From Ustilago trichophora (lineage: Eukaryota > Basidiomycota > Ustilaginomycetes > Ustilaginales > Ustilaginaceae): DNA of 64,000 nt. The first letter of the stretch is position 1; every line of letters starts with the position of its first letter. Shown piece by piece: positions 48,998 to 59,252 of this stretch. The notes below the pieces were generated by a model that made no database searches, had not been told where the DNA came from, and saw only the letters and a list, made by a program, of their open reading frames with translations. A program made the position numbers and the translations under genes. Location of the stretch: positions 372,001 to 436,000 of the forward strand of contig OOIN01000024.1 of the NCBI GenBank assembly GCA_900323505.1, read 5' to 3'.

Positions 48998-50095
48998 CTA
49001 GACAGTTACGCTGATGCCAGCTGCGGCGAGCTGGCTTTCTTGGTTTTCAGGGGAAGGCAGAGTGCGCGCTGCATTGCCGAGCTTGTTCCTCTCCAAGGCC
49101 TGTCTGATGAATTCAGATCCTGTGATGGGCGGGTATTTTTTGGCTGGACCTTGAATCACAATGTTGCTACGTGCCTGATTGAAGAATGCGATCGAGTATC
49201 TTGGACCTTTTGGTTCGCCTTGCTTTGGAAGTCTGACTCTGTGGAAGGTTGATTTGAGTCTATCGTCTGACCATCTCATTAGTTGATCTCCAATGTTGCA
49301 AACGATTCGGTCACTTTTTGCTTCGACATTTTTCCAAATGTTACCGTGGCCATAGTCTCCTACTACTTGTCTGCCTGGACAAACTTCTAGGCCTCCTTCG
49401 CCGGTTCGTTGAAAGAGCATAGTTAGAACGTCAAAATCGGCATGGCTACCTGCTCGCCAAAAATTGTCACCAAATTCTTTACCTTCTACACTGTGATAGT
49501 GCAATAATCGTAAGGTCGATTGGGAATCACCTTGACCTGGATCTACGGTTCCTTGGGTGAAAGTGGAAATGGGAAGATCTAAGCCTTGAGCAAAGCATTC
49601 CATGACTTTGACACTGAGTTGTTGTACTGCGTTCATGAAGCTTTCGGCACGTTTGCGAAAGTTGGGTACATCCTCGTCAGATGGCCACATGCCTTCCATG
49701 CGTGCGAATTGCAGCTGCATTGATTCCTTTTGATCGGCCGTTCCTGTGGAAGGTCGAATCTGTGCTCCTTTCTCCCAACCCATGTTCTTGCCATTCAGCG
49801 GCGTTTTGGCTTTGACTTTGTCGGGCAGCGCAAAGAACTCTTGCGAAAGCGCAAATGCATCTTGGATTTGTTCGGGCGAAATGCCATGGTTCGAAAGCGT
49901 ACTGTACAATACCAACGACACTTGTCAGCTTCTTGTAATAACCCAAACACAACGTGAATCAACAGCAACTTACAAAAAGCCAGTGCGAGTGCTTGCGTCC
50001 ATCAGCTGGTCGATGATTTCAGCACGACGCTCCTCAAAGTCGTGCAGTGAGATGCAAGGAACTGTGCTTTGATCGTCCGTCTCAAAGGCTGTCAT
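48998..50095 (-). CDS. 2-oxoglutarate/Fe(II)-dependent dioxygenase (IPNS-like family), two exons
   Basis: Exons 49974-50095 and 48998-49901 (minus strand) give 341 residues; donor GTAAGT, acceptor ACAG, joined inside Phe of GFFTLSNHGI. The N-terminal DIOX_N part (VPCISLHDFEERR) is followed by the jelly-roll core with Fe ligands His194 and Asp196 in SHADFDVLTML and His261 in STFHRV. The 2-oxoglutarate-binding Arg275/Ser277 are in RYSIAFF. The family includes isopenicillin-N synthase, flavonol synthases, gibberellin oxidases and thymine 7-hydroxylase; the substrate is not readable. It is divergent from the secreted deaminase gene and shares its promoter region, so a nucleobase-related substrate is a reasonable guess only. 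Confidence 0.88.
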
Positions 50096-50671
50096 GGTTG
50101 CGTGTTCTTGATCCGAGTCCTTGTTGCTAGTTGTGTGGTGAGGTGGATCCACTTTGGTTGGGCACGATCTTGTCGGCCTATTTATGCATCTGTTGGCCAA
50201 GTTGTTGCAAGGAGTGCTGTCTTGTTCAACGTTTTGGCTCTAGAAGAGGACAAAGATGCAGTCCGACATTTACAGCACAAGTTGTGCTCTCTATAGCAGA
50301 GTAACGGAAAGATGTGTGAACAAAGAAGGACTCGACTCGCCTTTACGGTATCTCGTCAAGATAACGAGATGCGGGGAACGCGCGGATTTCCGGATTTTCC
50401 GCGGTGCCGTTATCTTGAGATGGCTTCAGCATACGATGCATGCACATCAGACATCTTGTTCAGCCGACATGTGCATCAGGCAAATCTTCTTACAGCACAG
50501 TCTTGCCACATCCGTTGCTTTCATGTTTCAACCCATACTATTGAGCTCGCACGACACTCTCAGCTGTTCAACTTTGCTAGAATGGACAACTTTCTCATAC
50601 TTGAATCGTTTTGCACAACTCAATCTTCATGACCACCATCTTCTTTCTATAAACCATTAAGGGCGTTGACC
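50096..50671. promoter_or_regulatory. Divergent promoter with inverted pair of GATA-type sites
   Basis: Between the dioxygenase and deaminase genes. TCAAGATAACG at 50356-50366 and its exact reverse complement CGTTATCTTGA at 50408-50418 form an 11-bp inverted repeat with 41 nt between the arms. Each arm contains a GATAA core as recognised by AreA/Nit2-type GATA factors that control nitrogen-source genes in fungi. Function is inferred from the motif and context. Confidence 0.5.
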
Positions 50672-51711
50672 ATGCTCGTAGCCAAGCTTTGCTTTGCTCT
50701 TCTGGCGGCCGCACAGGCCAAGGCTTACAGAGAAAACATTCACCCCGAGTATCATTCGGGATTGTCGATCAACTCGGTTCCCTCTTCTGATCGCGATCAT
50801 TGGATGCGACTTGCCAATTCTGCCATCTACTATCCACCCGTTTCGCATCCCTGTCCTCAAGCGCCGTTCGGAACAGCCATTGTCAACACGACCTCAAACG
50901 AGCTCGTCTGCGCCATCGCCAATCGTGTCGGTTCCACGGGCGACCCAACGCAACATGGCGAAATCACTGCCATCCAGCATTGCACCAACGTTCTTCGCAA
51001 GAAAGGTCTTTCTCCACACGAGATTTTGGCAGCGTGGAAGGATTTCAGCCTGTACACGAATGCTGAACCATGTACTATGTGCTTGAGCGCCATCCGATGG
51101 GCTGGTTTTAAAGAAGTCGTCTACGGGACCAGCGTCAGAACCATTGCCGAAAGTAAGTTCAGAGAGGGTTGGCCTGAAAACTTATGACGAGAATCTATGA
51201 CTAATTCCTGGATCTGTGAATCGCGCTACAGACGGACGCAACCAGATCTACATTCCCTCGAATCTAGTGCTCGAGAAGAGTTATTCTTTTGGCCACGCCA
51301 CCCTGATGTAAGCACAATCTCACGACATTGTGGCTTTCTGTTCCATTCTGACACAGGCTGATCGAAATCTTGCCTTTCCATTTTTCTTAACAGGCTTGGG
51401 AATGTTTTGACAGAAGAGACGGATCCATTCTTCCAGCACCAGTTTAACGAATCTGCTCCCTGTCGTAAGTATATCTGCGAAGTCTGCTAGTGTTTCTTGT
51501 GTCGGCGACAAAAATGGCTCAACCTTTACTTTTTTCTTTGCTTTTGGTCGATGCAGCCCTTGGCTGTCGGAGGACGCGGGTCGGCAATGCTCGTGTCAAG
51601 ACATGCGAGGCGGTGCCTGATTGGCAAAAACTTGTACATCTGTCACACAGAGAAGATGAGCGCGTGGGATATCAACCTACGCCCAAGACTCCTCTTCACG
51701 TTGAGCTGTAG
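50672..51711 (+). CDS. Secreted CDA-fold purine deaminase (guanine-deaminase-like), four exons
   Basis: Exons 50672-51152, 51232-51307, 51394-51464 and 51557-51711; 260 residues. Introns have GTAAGT/GTAAGC donors and CAG acceptors, and the chosen splices avoid an in-frame TAA after the earlier CAG at 51353-51355. A signal peptide is likely (MLVAKLCFALLAAAQAKAY). The zinc site is complete: His95-Gly-Glu97 (proton shuttle Glu) and PCTMC (Cys134, Cys137). The run EPCTMCLSAIRWAGFKEVVYG resembles the bacterial guanine deaminase/TadA branch of the cytidine-deaminase superfamily. The tail carries extra cysteines (APCPLGC, KTCE), fitting an extracellular protein. Substrate (guanine, adenine or another base) is inferred only. 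It lies between a divergent dioxygenase and a purine permease. Confidence 0.82.
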
Positions 51712-52753
51712 TCTTATTTTATTTTATTTTTCTTTTGTATTTTTTTCTCTTTTTTTTTTTGCGCCACGGAATCCGAAGAAATGCCCCCTGATCTGGTTGA
51801 CAGACTGCAGAGGTGTGACAGGAAATATTTGTGTGTATGTGTGAAAGCTTCTTGGCAGAAGATCAGGCGAGATCAGGTGGATGAGGAGGCAGACATTGCC
51901 GAAAGCGACGGCCGAGATCCCTTTGCACATTCTGTTTTTACCCGCACCCGTGCATGTTATCCTTGCTCTGCCCGTGGGGGAAAGACACTGTGGGGAGAAC
52001 GCCGATATCACAAGCGGCCCGGGGAAGTGGAACGCAAACCCGGCCGTCGACATCAAAGACCGCAGTGCGCGGGGTGAACGAGCACAAGATAGCGCGATAG
52101 AGCAACCACATGGCGCGTTAAAACTGTCAGGCACTGTACAGTACAGTAGTACTGTACAGTATCGCCATGTGCAATCGCTGATAAGCAGTGTGCGTGCGTT
52201 TCTTGACAGCCTAACCCGCTCCTCGCGAAATTTTACAGTACACACGCAAGTCTTGGCGTTTCCATTCGAAGAAATTACTCCAAGTGGGGTCGGACATCCA
52301 AATTCTGATATTCCGATTGATAAGCGGGATTCATTCCTCGAGCTGTGTTATCTTTCACTCCAAAGACGTTCTCATCTCGAATCGAGACATCGCAAAGTCA
52401 AAAGTAAAGTAGAAGACATCTCTGACTTGGTCTGTATGAAGAATCAAAAGCTCGGTCATCTCCGAAGCCAGGTGAAAGTCAATTGGAATTGTAGGTCAAG
52501 TTGCGAGAAAAATTCGGTCAGGTCGGAATTGCCACGCGACGACAAACTACTGCATATGCGAAAGATACGAGTCCAATGTCGTTGAAGCCATACTTTGACC
52601 AGCTTGAAAGATGACATGTGCTTTGTAGCTGAAAGATGCCTGACAGATTGGCAGACGTATAAAGCATTCGTCCTCTCGCCGCCGAATTTGGTGTGGTTAT
52701 GCATCCCTCATCCGAACCTTCTCGCCTTCTTATACTCTTTGCAACTTCTCATC
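51712..52753. promoter_or_regulatory. Permease upstream region with GATA sites and ACTGTACAGT palindromes
   Basis: 1 kb without a convincing gene. GATAAG occurs at 52180-52185 and 52319-52324, and TTATCT at 52348-52353, all within 580 bp of the permease start. The palindrome ACTGTACAGT is present twice (52133-52142 and 52151-52160). A T-rich tract at about 51712-51761 marks the 3' end of the deaminase transcript. Confidence 0.5.
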
Positions 52754-54577
52754 ATGGAGGACAAGCCCAACGTCACAGTCGAGGAAGGCTCACTCGCCTC
52801 TCTTCCAGCAACTCCATCTAGGCCGTTTGCCAGCAAGATCAAGCGCGGTGTTAGAGCCCTCGGCACCAAAAAAGCGTGGTTCGGCGACCATGATTATCTC
52901 GCGCTCTTCACCCCTACCATCCCTTTCCTCTGCAAACCTTCAACCAACGCACTTCCGTTCTATGCCGTCGATACCAAGCTCCCCATCTTCCTTGCGTTCA
53001 TCCTGGGCTTGCAACATTCGCTCGCCATGGTGGGAGGCGTTGTTACCCCTCCTCTTCTCATCGGTGGTTCTGCAGGTGCAAACCTCGGTCAGAGCGATAC
53101 CCAGTTCCTCATCGCCTCAACTTTGATCTGGTGTGCCTTTGGTACTGCCTTGCAAGTCTCTCGTAGTCGCATCTTCAAGACCAAGTACTATCTCGGAACC
53201 GGAATCGTTAGCGTCACCGGCGCTAGTTTTGCTACCATCTCGATTGCGCTATCGTTCTTCTCGCAGAGCTATGCCAACGGATATTGTCAGATTGGGGCCA
53301 ACGGAGTCAAGTTGCCTTGTCCCAAGGCTGTAGGAGCATTCATGGGAACTTGCTGCTTGTGCGGATTGATCGCTGTCGCTATGGCCTTTATCCCTCCTAA
53401 AGCCATTCGAAAGCTCTTCCCGCCCCTGATTGTCGGAATGATGCTCACCTTGATCGGATCGTCTCTCGTCAAGTCTGGAATTACCAACTGGGCAGGTGGA
53501 TCGGGACCATGCGCTACCAATCACGCAATCAAGTGCACCTTCGGAAGTCAGCGCCAGTACTGGGGATCAGCCCCCTTAATTGGTCTAGGATTCGTCTCGT
53601 TCGCCACAATCATTTTGTGTGAGATTTTCGGCAGTCCATTCCTCAAGTCTGCTTCCGTGTTTGCTGGTCTCGTCGTGGGCATGATCGTAGCCGCTGCAAC
53701 TGGATACTTCAACACCTCGGTCATTGAAAAAGCTCCAGCCGGGGCATTCTTGTGGACAAAACGCTATCCTCTCAGTATTAGACCCGAATTGATCCTTCCC
53801 TTGCTTGCGGCATACATCGTCATTGTCGCAGAGACGGTCGGAAACGTCACTGCATCCTGCGACGCCTCTCGCCTCCCCATGGACGGTACCGAATTCGAAT
53901 CTCGCATCCAGGGTGGAATGCTAGCAGACTCGATCTCGGCCACATTGGCTGGTCTAGCCATGGTTCCACCCCTTACGACCTTCTCTCAAAACTCTGGTGT
54001 CATTTCTCTCACTCGCAACGCTTCGCGAACCGCGGGTTTTGTCTGCGCTGGAATTCTGTTCCTTATGGGAGTTGTTGGAAAATTCTCCTCCCTCTTCGTC
54101 GCTATGCCTTCGAGCGTCTTGGGTGGCTTCACCACCTTCCTATTTGGCTCGGTCGCTGTGGCAGGTATTCGAATTATGGCTTACGCTAAATGGGACAGAA
54201 GGGCACGCTTCATCGCTACAAGTGGTATGAGTTTGGGCCTCGCCAGCTTGACCGTACCCAGCTGGTTCTCATACTTTTTCACCTACACCGGCTCCAACGC
54301 TGGTCTCAAAGGTCTGATTCAGGCCATTGTACTCATCGTAGAGGAACCATACCTCATCTCGAGTCTGCTCGCAATCCTTCTCAATGCCATTCTGCCCGCA
54401 GAGGTAGACGACCAAGTTCCAACTTCGGTCCAAGACGACGCTTCCTCGAACAACGACTCCGACTCGAAGGTGGACCCTGCCGTGGGCGGTGCCACTTCTC
54501 AACTGCCAGATCTCGAAAGCGGCGAGGAGGCCAAAGAATCATGGAATCAGCCTGGAACCTTCTTCGGACGGAAATAA
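52754..54577 (+). CDS. Xanthine/uric acid permease (NAT/NCS2 family, UapA-like)
   Basis: A 607-residue protein from the ATG at 52754 (MEDKPN); the ORF is open further upstream but lacks domain content there. Family marks are LGLQHSLAMVGG in the first membrane segment and the NAT signature QNSGVISLTRN (about residue 411), with about 12-14 hydrophobic segments and an acidic cytoplasmic C-terminus. In fungi this arrangement (Q-N-x-G-x4-T-R) goes with H+-coupled uptake of xanthine and uric acid. GATA-type sites upstream fit nitrogen-catabolite control. The secreted deaminase just upstream would supply xanthine if it acts on guanine, which suggests a scavenging unit. Confidence 0.92.
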   Translation: MEDKPNVTVEEGSLASLPATPSRPFASKIKRGVRALGTKKAWFGDHDYLALFTPTIPFLCKPSTNALPFYAVDTKLPIFLAFILGLQHSLAMVGGVVTPPLLIGGSAGANLGQSDTQFLIASTLIWCAFGTALQVSRSRIFKTKYYLGTGIVSVTGASFATISIALSFFSQSYANGYCQIGANGVKLPCPKAVGAFMGTCCLCGLIAVAMAFIPPKAIRKLFPPLIVGMMLTLIGSSLVKSGITNWAGGSGPCATNHAIKCTFGSQRQYWGSAPLIGLGFVSFATIILCEIFGSPFLKSASVFAGLVVGMIVAAATGYFNTSVIEKAPAGAFLWTKRYPLSIRPELILPLLAAYIVIVAETVGNVTASCDASRLPMDGTEFESRIQGGMLADSISATLAGLAMVPPLTTFSQNSGVISLTRNASRTAGFVCAGILFLMGVVGKFSSLFVAMPSSVLGGFTTFLFGSVAVAGIRIMAYAKWDRRARFIATSGMSLGLASLTVPSWFSYFFTYTGSNAGLKGLIQAIVLIVEEPYLISSLLAILLNAILPAEVDDQVPTSVQDDASSNNDSDSKVDPAVGGATSQLPDLESGEEAKESWNQPGTFFGRK

Positions 54578-54717
54578 GATGCGAATGAGATGCATAACAA
54601 TGCTGATGATGTAGTCTAGTAATGTACACGACGTGGAATCCTTGTAAAATTGACATGGTATCATCATGCATCCCATTTTGTGAGCCGGTGACAAGAGTGG
54701 ATGGCAACTTCGACAAA

Positions 54718-56553
54718 TTAGAAGCACAGATACTGCGATGCCCTGCTGACGAAGGCCTTGAGCTTCTGCTTCTTGTCCAGAGGTTCTTGCTCCTTCTCCT
54801 CCTCTGCCTCTTCCCTGTCTTCGTCTTCTTGCTCTTCCTCATCCTCGAGCAGGACGGGCAGCTTGTCGCCTGCACCCTCCTTGATCAAGTCTCTCCTTCT
54901 CCTCCTGACATCCTTCTCGTACTGCACAGTGTCGGTGTACAGATCCATCTCCTCGATGGGCACGAGCTTGGTCTTCTTCCACAGCTTCCACGCAACAAAG
55001 GCGACGGCAAAGAAGCCAAGCTCAATGTAGTACGAGAAGAAGTCAGAGACGTTGAAGGGCTTGAAGGCGGTCCAGCCTTGGACGAGGATCATGAGGCAGG
55101 AGCCGATGACGACAATGTAAGGGCCCCAGGGCTGTGTCCAGTTCTTGTAGACCAACGAGGACTGCTTGCCCTGCTTGACGATGGCCTTGCGGAAGCGGAT
55201 GGAGGAGATACCGATGGCAGCCCAGGAAAGCTGGTTGCTGACACCGACAAGGTTCTGGAGCCAATTCCAGAGTTCTCCAGCACCGATGTAGCTGGAGCCG
55301 AAGCACAGACCAGAGATACTGGCAGTGCAAGCGAGCGCCACCCAAGGAACACGGCTGGTCTTGGCAACGGTACCGAGGAATCTTGGCGCTTGACCGGTAG
55401 TGGCCATTCCGTGGAGCACTCGGGTACCGGCGTAGAGCGCGTGATTACCAGCAGAGAGGGCCGACGTCATGACGACGGCGTTCATGAAGCTGGCAGCACC
55501 ACGAGAGCCAGCCTGCTGGAAGACAAGGGTGAAAGGCGAGACGGCAGCAGACTTGGACTTGAGGCCAGGCATGTTGTAGGGAATGTCGATACCGATGATG
55601 AAGAGGGCCAGGATGTAGAAGATGATGATGCGCCAGAAAACGTTGCGGATGGTCTTGGGGATGGTCTTGGAAGGGTTGCGGGTTTCGCCGGCGGTGATCG
55701 AGAGCGATTCAGTTCCACCGAAAGCGAAGGAGGCGGTGACAAACGAGGAAACCCAGCCGCCAAAGCCATTGACGAAGGGAGCATCGCCGATGGTCCAGTA
55801 CTTGAAACCGAGGTAAGAGTGGGTGGGATTGGCACCGGCATTGACGGCGATACCTACGATGATGAAGACGATGATGGTACAGATCTTGAGCAGCGAGAGC
55901 AGATACTCGAGCTCAGCGTAGCCTCGGACAGAGATGACGTTGACGGAGATGAGGAAGGTCAAAAAGATGAGCGAGAGAGCCCAGCCAGGGAAGACGTCGT
56001 CCGAGACCCAGAACTTGAGAAGGATCTGGCATGCGGTGAGATCGCTGGCAACGGAAACGGCATCGTTGATCCAGTAGTTGAGGTTGACAGAGAAACCGAA
56101 AGCTTCATCGACAAAGCGAGTGCTGAAGACACCAAAGGCACCTGATGCTGGGATCAAAGTCGACATTTCACCCATGGCGATCATTGTGAGGTAGACGATG
56201 ACACCAACGATCGAGTAGGAGATGAGGATTGAGAGCGGACCGGCCTTGGCGAGCGCCTTACCAGAACCAAGGAAAAGACCAGTACCGATGGTGCCCGCAA
56301 GAGCAATCATCTGGATGGTGCGCTCGCCCAAGGCACGGCGCAAACGAATCTGCTGAAGGGCGGCATCGCTGATGGGAGGATGGGAAGGGCCAAAGTCTGT
56401 GCTGGTGGTGATTGATCCGACCTTGGATAATGTGGTGGCATCATCCTTATCAAAAGCGATTTCCGACTCTGTCGTAGTCATTGGCGGTCGCGATTCGGGG
56501 GCGTGGTCGACGACGGCAATGTCGTTGTTGGTGTTGTCGACGTTGTTCGACAT
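54718..56553 (-). CDS. Amino-acid permease (YAT/AAP family)
   Basis: A 611-residue protein with 12 predicted membrane segments. The characteristic start of the membrane domain (RRALGERTIQMIALAGTIGTGLFLGSGKAL) is followed by YLTMIAMGEMSTLIPASGAF, SFAFGGTESLSITAGETRNPSKTIPK and the C-terminal FSVSDFFSYYIELG-type region, all typical of fungal amino-acid/H+ symporters of the Lyp1/Gap1 group. The amino-acid substrate cannot be told. N- and C-terminal cytoplasmic tails are hydrophilic; the C-tail has an acidic run. Convergent with the purine permease (140 bp apart). Confidence 0.92.
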   Translation of the reverse strand: MSNNVDNTNNDIAVVDHAPESRPPMTTTESEIAFDKDDATTLSKVGSITTSTDFGPSHPPISDAALQQIRLRRALGERTIQMIALAGTIGTGLFLGSGKALAKAGPLSILISYSIVGVIVYLTMIAMGEMSTLIPASGAFGVFSTRFVDEAFGFSVNLNYWINDAVSVASDLTACQILLKFWVSDDVFPGWALSLIFLTFLISVNVISVRGYAELEYLLSLLKICTIIVFIIVGIAVNAGANPTHSYLGFKYWTIGDAPFVNGFGGWVSSFVTASFAFGGTESLSITAGETRNPSKTIPKTIRNVFWRIIIFYILALFIIGIDIPYNMPGLKSKSAAVSPFTLVFQQAGSRGAASFMNAVVMTSALSAGNHALYAGTRVLHGMATTGQAPRFLGTVAKTSRVPWVALACTASISGLCFGSSYIGAGELWNWLQNLVGVSNQLSWAAIGISSIRFRKAIVKQGKQSSLVYKNWTQPWGPYIVVIGSCLMILVQGWTAFKPFNVSDFFSYYIELGFFAVAFVAWKLWKKTKLVPIEEMDLYTDTVQYEKDVRRRRRDLIKEGAGDKLPVLLEDEEEQEDEDREEAEEEKEQEPLDKKQKLKAFVSRASQYLCF

Positions 56554-57159
56554 GATGATCGATTGCCCTGCAAAGCAAGGGGTTGTAGAGTGATGTTGGC
56601 GGTGTGGTGGCGGAGGGATAAAAACAAGGAAAGAAAGGATGGAAGCTCACGACAAATGAAGAGTATATGGGACTGGACCTGAACAGAATCCTGTCAGCCA
56701 TGTGGTTATCTCGGCTATAGACATAGTGCGAACCCACATAAAGACTCAAGGACGAAGGGGGAAGGTGAGGAAATTAGTTTGGTGGCCGCACATGATATTC
56801 GTCAACGATAAGCTCGATGGCGTGCTCAGAGGATTGCTGGTGCATGCAAAGACCCTGTCAAACTCTGCATGTTTGCTTCATCCTTCGTCTTCGATTGGAT
56901 GGAATGGGACAAGACAAAGTGGGTCGATGGAAAGAGTGTCACGAGACAGGCACTGGAGGACAAATTTTGTCCGCCAAAACGGCGAATTGAGCGAGCAAAG
57001 AGACAGCCGATATTCGATTCGCGGACATTCAACCCTTCGGAAAAGTTGACCGACGGCTCAAGTTGAATTTCAACTTTTTTTTCTCCTTTTTTTTTGCGGT
57101 TCAAAATCACGACATCGAATTTTGACAGCGGCACCTCGCCGCAGGCAATCCTTTGGCAG

Positions 57160-57204
<45 letters not shown>

Positions 57205-57467
57205 AGAAAGGAAGAAAGGAAAAGTGTTCGGATTTAGTGATATTTGTGAAAATCAGCAAAACCGAGAGATTCGCCAGGTTTGGTTGCAGCAGCATGTCCT
57301 TGTCGTGATAAGGGTCGTCTGAAAGATCTGCTACTGGAGGATGCCTCACTGCAAGATTGATCATACAGTCGACGCCTAGGCACAGGCTCTGGTGGTTGTA
57401 CCTGCATGTGACAGACGCCCTCTTCTTCCCAGCACGAAAATGCCAAGACATGTCGCATGAAAGAAGC
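56554..57467. other. Intergenic region with a 40-nt poly-A tract
   Basis: 0.9 kb lying upstream of the amino-acid permease and at the 3' end of the glucosidase. No gene is supported. Its main feature is the homopolymer at 57160-57199. Confidence 0.45.
57160..57199. repeat. Homopolymer of 40 A
   Basis: An uninterrupted run of 40 adenines followed by a purine-rich GGAAGAAA repeat. It could be a microsatellite or the remnant of a reverse-transcribed poly-A tail; no retroposed gene is recognised next to it. Read length errors are also possible at such a run. Confidence 0.85.
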
Positions 57468-59252
57468 TCAAGGCCGGTAGAGATACATCCTGCCTTCCCA
57501 AGGGCCCAGCTTGCCCGCTTCGGCCTTCTCTGACGTCTCGAGCAGCACCGTGGCTTTGAGTCCACCTGCTTCTCCTGGCACCTTGTACTCCTGGACGCTA
57601 TCTGAGAAATTGAGCACTACGTAAATCCTATCTCCAGCATCGTTATCTTTGCCGCCTTCTGGAATCTTGACGTACTGGAACAGCGTCTCATGATTTCTGT
57701 CTAGCAATCTAAACTCGCCTCTGCCCAATATAGACGCATGTTGCTTCCTTACCGCCAAAGCGTTGCGGTAGAAAGAAAGCACCGACTTGGAATCAGCCTC
57801 CTGAGCAGCGACGTTGATACTGGTGTAGTTGTCCATCGTTCTCATCCATGGTATTGTGCTGGGATCGGCGCTGAATCCTCCGTTGGGCGCTGAACTCCAG
57901 TGCACCGGTGTACGTGCGCTGTCTCGTCCCTGCCTGTTGATATCATCCAGCGTCTTTTTCAGCACTTGTGGATCTCCACCCGAGCGAGTCACGGCATCTC
58001 GATAGTAGTTGACCGCAATTACATCCTTGTACTCTTCGTGACCCCAACTCTTTGGTGCATTGGTCATTCCAATCTCTTGTCCTTGGTAGATGTACAGCGT
58101 CCCTGTCAATCCCACTTGCATCAACGCCAGCATCTTTCCGCTCGCCGCAATGTACTCGGGCTTGTCCGAAGCGTACTTGGAAATGGCCCTCGGCAAGTCG
58201 TGATTCTCCAAAAACACGGTCGGCCAGGCATCGGTCCCTTCGACGAATCGCTGCCACTTTTCCACCACCTCCATGAGTTCTTTCAGCGAAAAGGGGTGAG
58301 TGGCATAAAAATCATTGTCGTCCCTGCCGAGCTTCGAGATGTCAAACTGAAATACTTGGCTCAGCTCGTTACGCTCTGCTGAAATGTATCGAATCACATC
58401 TTCAATGTTGGGTGTGGCAGGTAGCTCTCCCACCGTCATGGCATTGTACTTTGCAAAGATGGCTCCCATCTCTTGGAGATACTCATGCATCCTTGGACCG
58501 TTGCAGAAGACGCTATCGCCCAACTGCCATTCGGCATTGGGATCTGTGATGGGCGCATCAGGAAAGTCCATCGGCTTGCTGTACAAGTTGACCGTGTCGA
58601 CTCTGAACCCGTTGATACCCTTCTTGAGCCAAAACTCGATCGTGTCCTCGTACAGCGTGCGTCTACACTCGTCGTTGGTCCAGTTCAAATCGGGCTGCTG
58701 CGGCGTGAACAGATGCAAATAATATTCTTGCGTGTCTTCATCCCATGTCCAGGCCGACTGGTTGAGTGCGCCTCTCCAGTTGTTCGGTGGTCTGCGCTCG
58801 CCTGTTTTGGGATCATGCTTGGCAGGGCGCCAGATATACCAGTCTCTTTTGGGATTGTGTTTGCTCTTTTTCGATTCTTGAAACCAAGCGTGCTGGTCTG
58901 AGGTGTGATTGATAACCAGGTCTAGAATCAGCTTGATGTCCCTGGCATGGCATTCGCGAATCAGAACTTCCATATCCTGCAAGGTTCCATAGGGAGGATA
59001 TACGTTCTGATAGTCGGAAATGTCGTAGCCCATGTCGACCTGAGGCGAATCGTACATGGGCGAGAGCCAGATCGTGTTGACTCCGAGTGACTTGACATAG
59101 TCAAGCGTCGATATGATGCCCTGAATGTCGCCGATGCCATCATTGTTGCTGTCCTTGTAGGACGCTGGCCAAATTTGATACACGACTGCATCACGGAACC
59201 AGAAAGTACGTTTGTCTACGTTGGCAGGAGCGGCCATCTCGTCTGAAGGCAT
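57468..59252 (-). CDS. GH13 alpha-glucosidase (maltase / oligo-1,6-glucosidase type)
   Basis: A 594-residue protein from the Met at 59252 (MPSDEM); an upstream in-frame Met at 59429 is less likely because the intervening sequence is not conserved-looking. GH13 regions are intact: DLVINHT, GFRVDTVNL with nucleophile Asp219, VGELP with acid/base Glu276, and ENHDLPR with Asp352. The spacing matches yeast maltases. The start WFRDAVVYQIWPASYKDSNNDGIGD is typical of subfamily 31/40. There is no signal peptide, so the enzyme is probably cytoplasmic, hydrolysing imported maltose or isomaltose. It is divergent from mic10. Confidence 0.94.
   Translation of the reverse strand: MPSDEMAAPANVDKRTFWFRDAVVYQIWPASYKDSNNDGIGDIQGIISTLDYVKSLGVNTIWLSPMYDSPQVDMGYDISDYQNVYPPYGTLQDMEVLIRECHARDIKLILDLVINHTSDQHAWFQESKKSKHNPKRDWYIWRPAKHDPKTGERRPPNNWRGALNQSAWTWDEDTQEYYLHLFTPQQPDLNWTNDECRRTLYEDTIEFWLKKGINGFRVDTVNLYSKPMDFPDAPITDPNAEWQLGDSVFCNGPRMHEYLQEMGAIFAKYNAMTVGELPATPNIEDVIRYISAERNELSQVFQFDISKLGRDDNDFYATHPFSLKELMEVVEKWQRFVEGTDAWPTVFLENHDLPRAISKYASDKPEYIAASGKMLALMQVGLTGTLYIYQGQEIGMTNAPKSWGHEEYKDVIAVNYYRDAVTRSGGDPQVLKKTLDDINRQGRDSARTPVHWSSAPNGGFSADPSTIPWMRTMDNYTSINVAAQEADSKSVLSFYRNALAVRKQHASILGRGEFRLLDRNHETLFQYVKIPEGGKDNDAGDRIYVVLNFSDSVQEYKVPGEAGGLKATVLLETSEKAEAGKLGPWEGRMYLYRP

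Noticed and set aside
51353..51355. Earlier CAG as acceptor for the second intron of the deaminase gene
   Set aside because: Using it brings an in-frame TAA before the conserved FFQHQF segment; the CAG at 51391-51393 keeps the frame.
51881..52585. 234-codon ORF upstream of the permease
   Set aside because: Runs through palindromic promoter sequence, has random composition and no recognisable domain; more likely non-coding.
54622..56145. 507-codon plus-strand open frame opposite the amino-acid permease
   Set aside because: Hydrophilic Asp/Glu/Gly-rich product typical of the antisense of a membrane protein; the permease frame is clearly real.
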